The notes under the pieces: model-generated | What the model saw: the letters and a program-made list of their open reading frames with translations, nothing else | Told to the model about the DNA's origin: nothing | The model's database searches: none | Program-made: the position numbers and the translations under genes | DNA from: an uncultured Leptotrichia sp. | GTDB taxonomy: Bacteria > Fusobacteriota > Fusobacteriia > Fusobacteriales > Leptotrichiaceae | Reading direction: 5' to 3' | Length of the DNA stretch: 14,804 nt | NCBI GenBank assembly: GCA_938017765.1 | Contig: CALIJH010000165.1 | Location: 1 to 14,804, forward strand | Shown: piece after piece, positions 14,498-14,804 of the stretch | Layout of the letters: every line of letters starts with the position of its first letter | Position numbering within the stretch: the stretch's first letter is position 1

Positions 14498-14804
14498 CTA
14501 TAACTCTATCTTCTCAGGTTTTTGAGCAGTATGAGTATGCTCTGTTCCTGTATAAATTTTTAATCTTCCGATCATTTGGCTACCCAATTTGTTTTTAGGT
14601 AACATTCTTTCAACAGCTTTTCTTATTACTTCAGTAGGTTTTTTTTCTAACATTTCTTCCAGACTTCTTACTTTCAATCCTCCAGGATATCCACTATGTC
14701 TGTAATATTTTTTGTTCAACATTTTTGTACCTGTTACAGCAAATTTAGCTGCATTAGTTACAATTACATAATCTCCTCCGTCAACATGAGGTGTGTAGCT
14801 GGGC
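14498..14804 (-). CDS. rplM: 50S ribosomal protein L13, 5' end beyond the window
   Basis: C-terminal 101 residues of L13, an early assembly protein of the large subunit. Reading in frame from the window edge gives PSYTPHVDGGDYVIVTNA, then AVTGTKMLNKKYYRHSGYPG, and MLPKNKLG, LKIYTGTEHTHTAQKPE near the end. These are all conserved L13 blocks. Compared with the roughly 142-residue family length, about 40 N-terminal residues lie outside the window. The Met encoded at 14720-14722 is internal and not a start. The TAG stop is embedded in the RBS of rpsI. Confidence 0.97.
   Translation of the reverse strand, partial: PSYTPHVDGGDYVIVTNAAKFAVTGTKMLNKKYYRHSGYPGGLKVRSLEEMLEKKPTEVIRKAVERMLPKNKLGSQMIGRLKIYTGTEHTHTAQKPEKIEL

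Overview
The window is strongly AT-rich and every supported gene lies on the minus strand, so transcription runs from high to low coordinates. The base composition, the rplM-rpsI pair and the gene content suggest an anaerobic, low-GC bacterium, most likely a fusobacterium of the Leptotrichia type. That assignment is inference from composition and gene set; no rRNA or other decisive marker is present.

Layout in transcription order. (1) Positions 14804-14087 hold the 3' part of rplM (L13, cut by the window edge) and complete rpsI (S9), followed by a clear intrinsic terminator. (2) Positions 13768-12029 hold one unusual gene: a beta-propeller-like N-terminus fused to a family-1 uracil-DNA glycosylase (Ung) domain whose active-site motifs have diverged. 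(3) A good promoter (TTGTAG-17-TATAAT, 11999-12027) opens a tightly packed eight-gene operon, 11934-3743. Its genes are a short-chain dehydrogenase, a membrane GT21-like glycosyltransferase, an alpha/beta-hydrolase-like protein carrying an 8 x 7-residue tandem repeat, a soluble GT1/MGT-type glycosyltransferase, an extended-SDR (OleD/3-beta-HSD-like) reductase, a metallo-beta-lactamase-fold hydrolase, a PaaK/F390-synthetase-like adenylate-forming ligase and a KAS III-like ketosynthase. (4) Positions 3650-19 hold a CdaR-type regulator, a GntP-family permease and a type-I glycerate kinase, a sugar-acid/glycerate uptake and catabolism module.

How they work together. The glycerate module is conventional: CdaR senses a sugar acid, GntP imports it and GlxK phosphorylates glycerate into lower glycolysis. 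The eight-gene operon reads as a biosynthetic line. The ligase activates a carboxylate, the ketosynthase makes a C-C bond by Claisen condensation, the two reductases process the beta-keto product, the two hydrolases trim or release intermediates, and the two glycosyltransferases (one soluble, one membrane-bound) decorate the product. No acyl carrier protein is encoded, so substrates would be acyl-CoA or housekeeping acyl-ACP. A glycosylated lipid-like envelope or secreted product is the best inference; its structure cannot be read from sequence.

The items most worth follow-up are the propeller-Ung fusion with a substituted uracil-recognition position, the lipid/glycoside operon, and a run of in-frame tandem or degenerate repeats in three genes of that operon.
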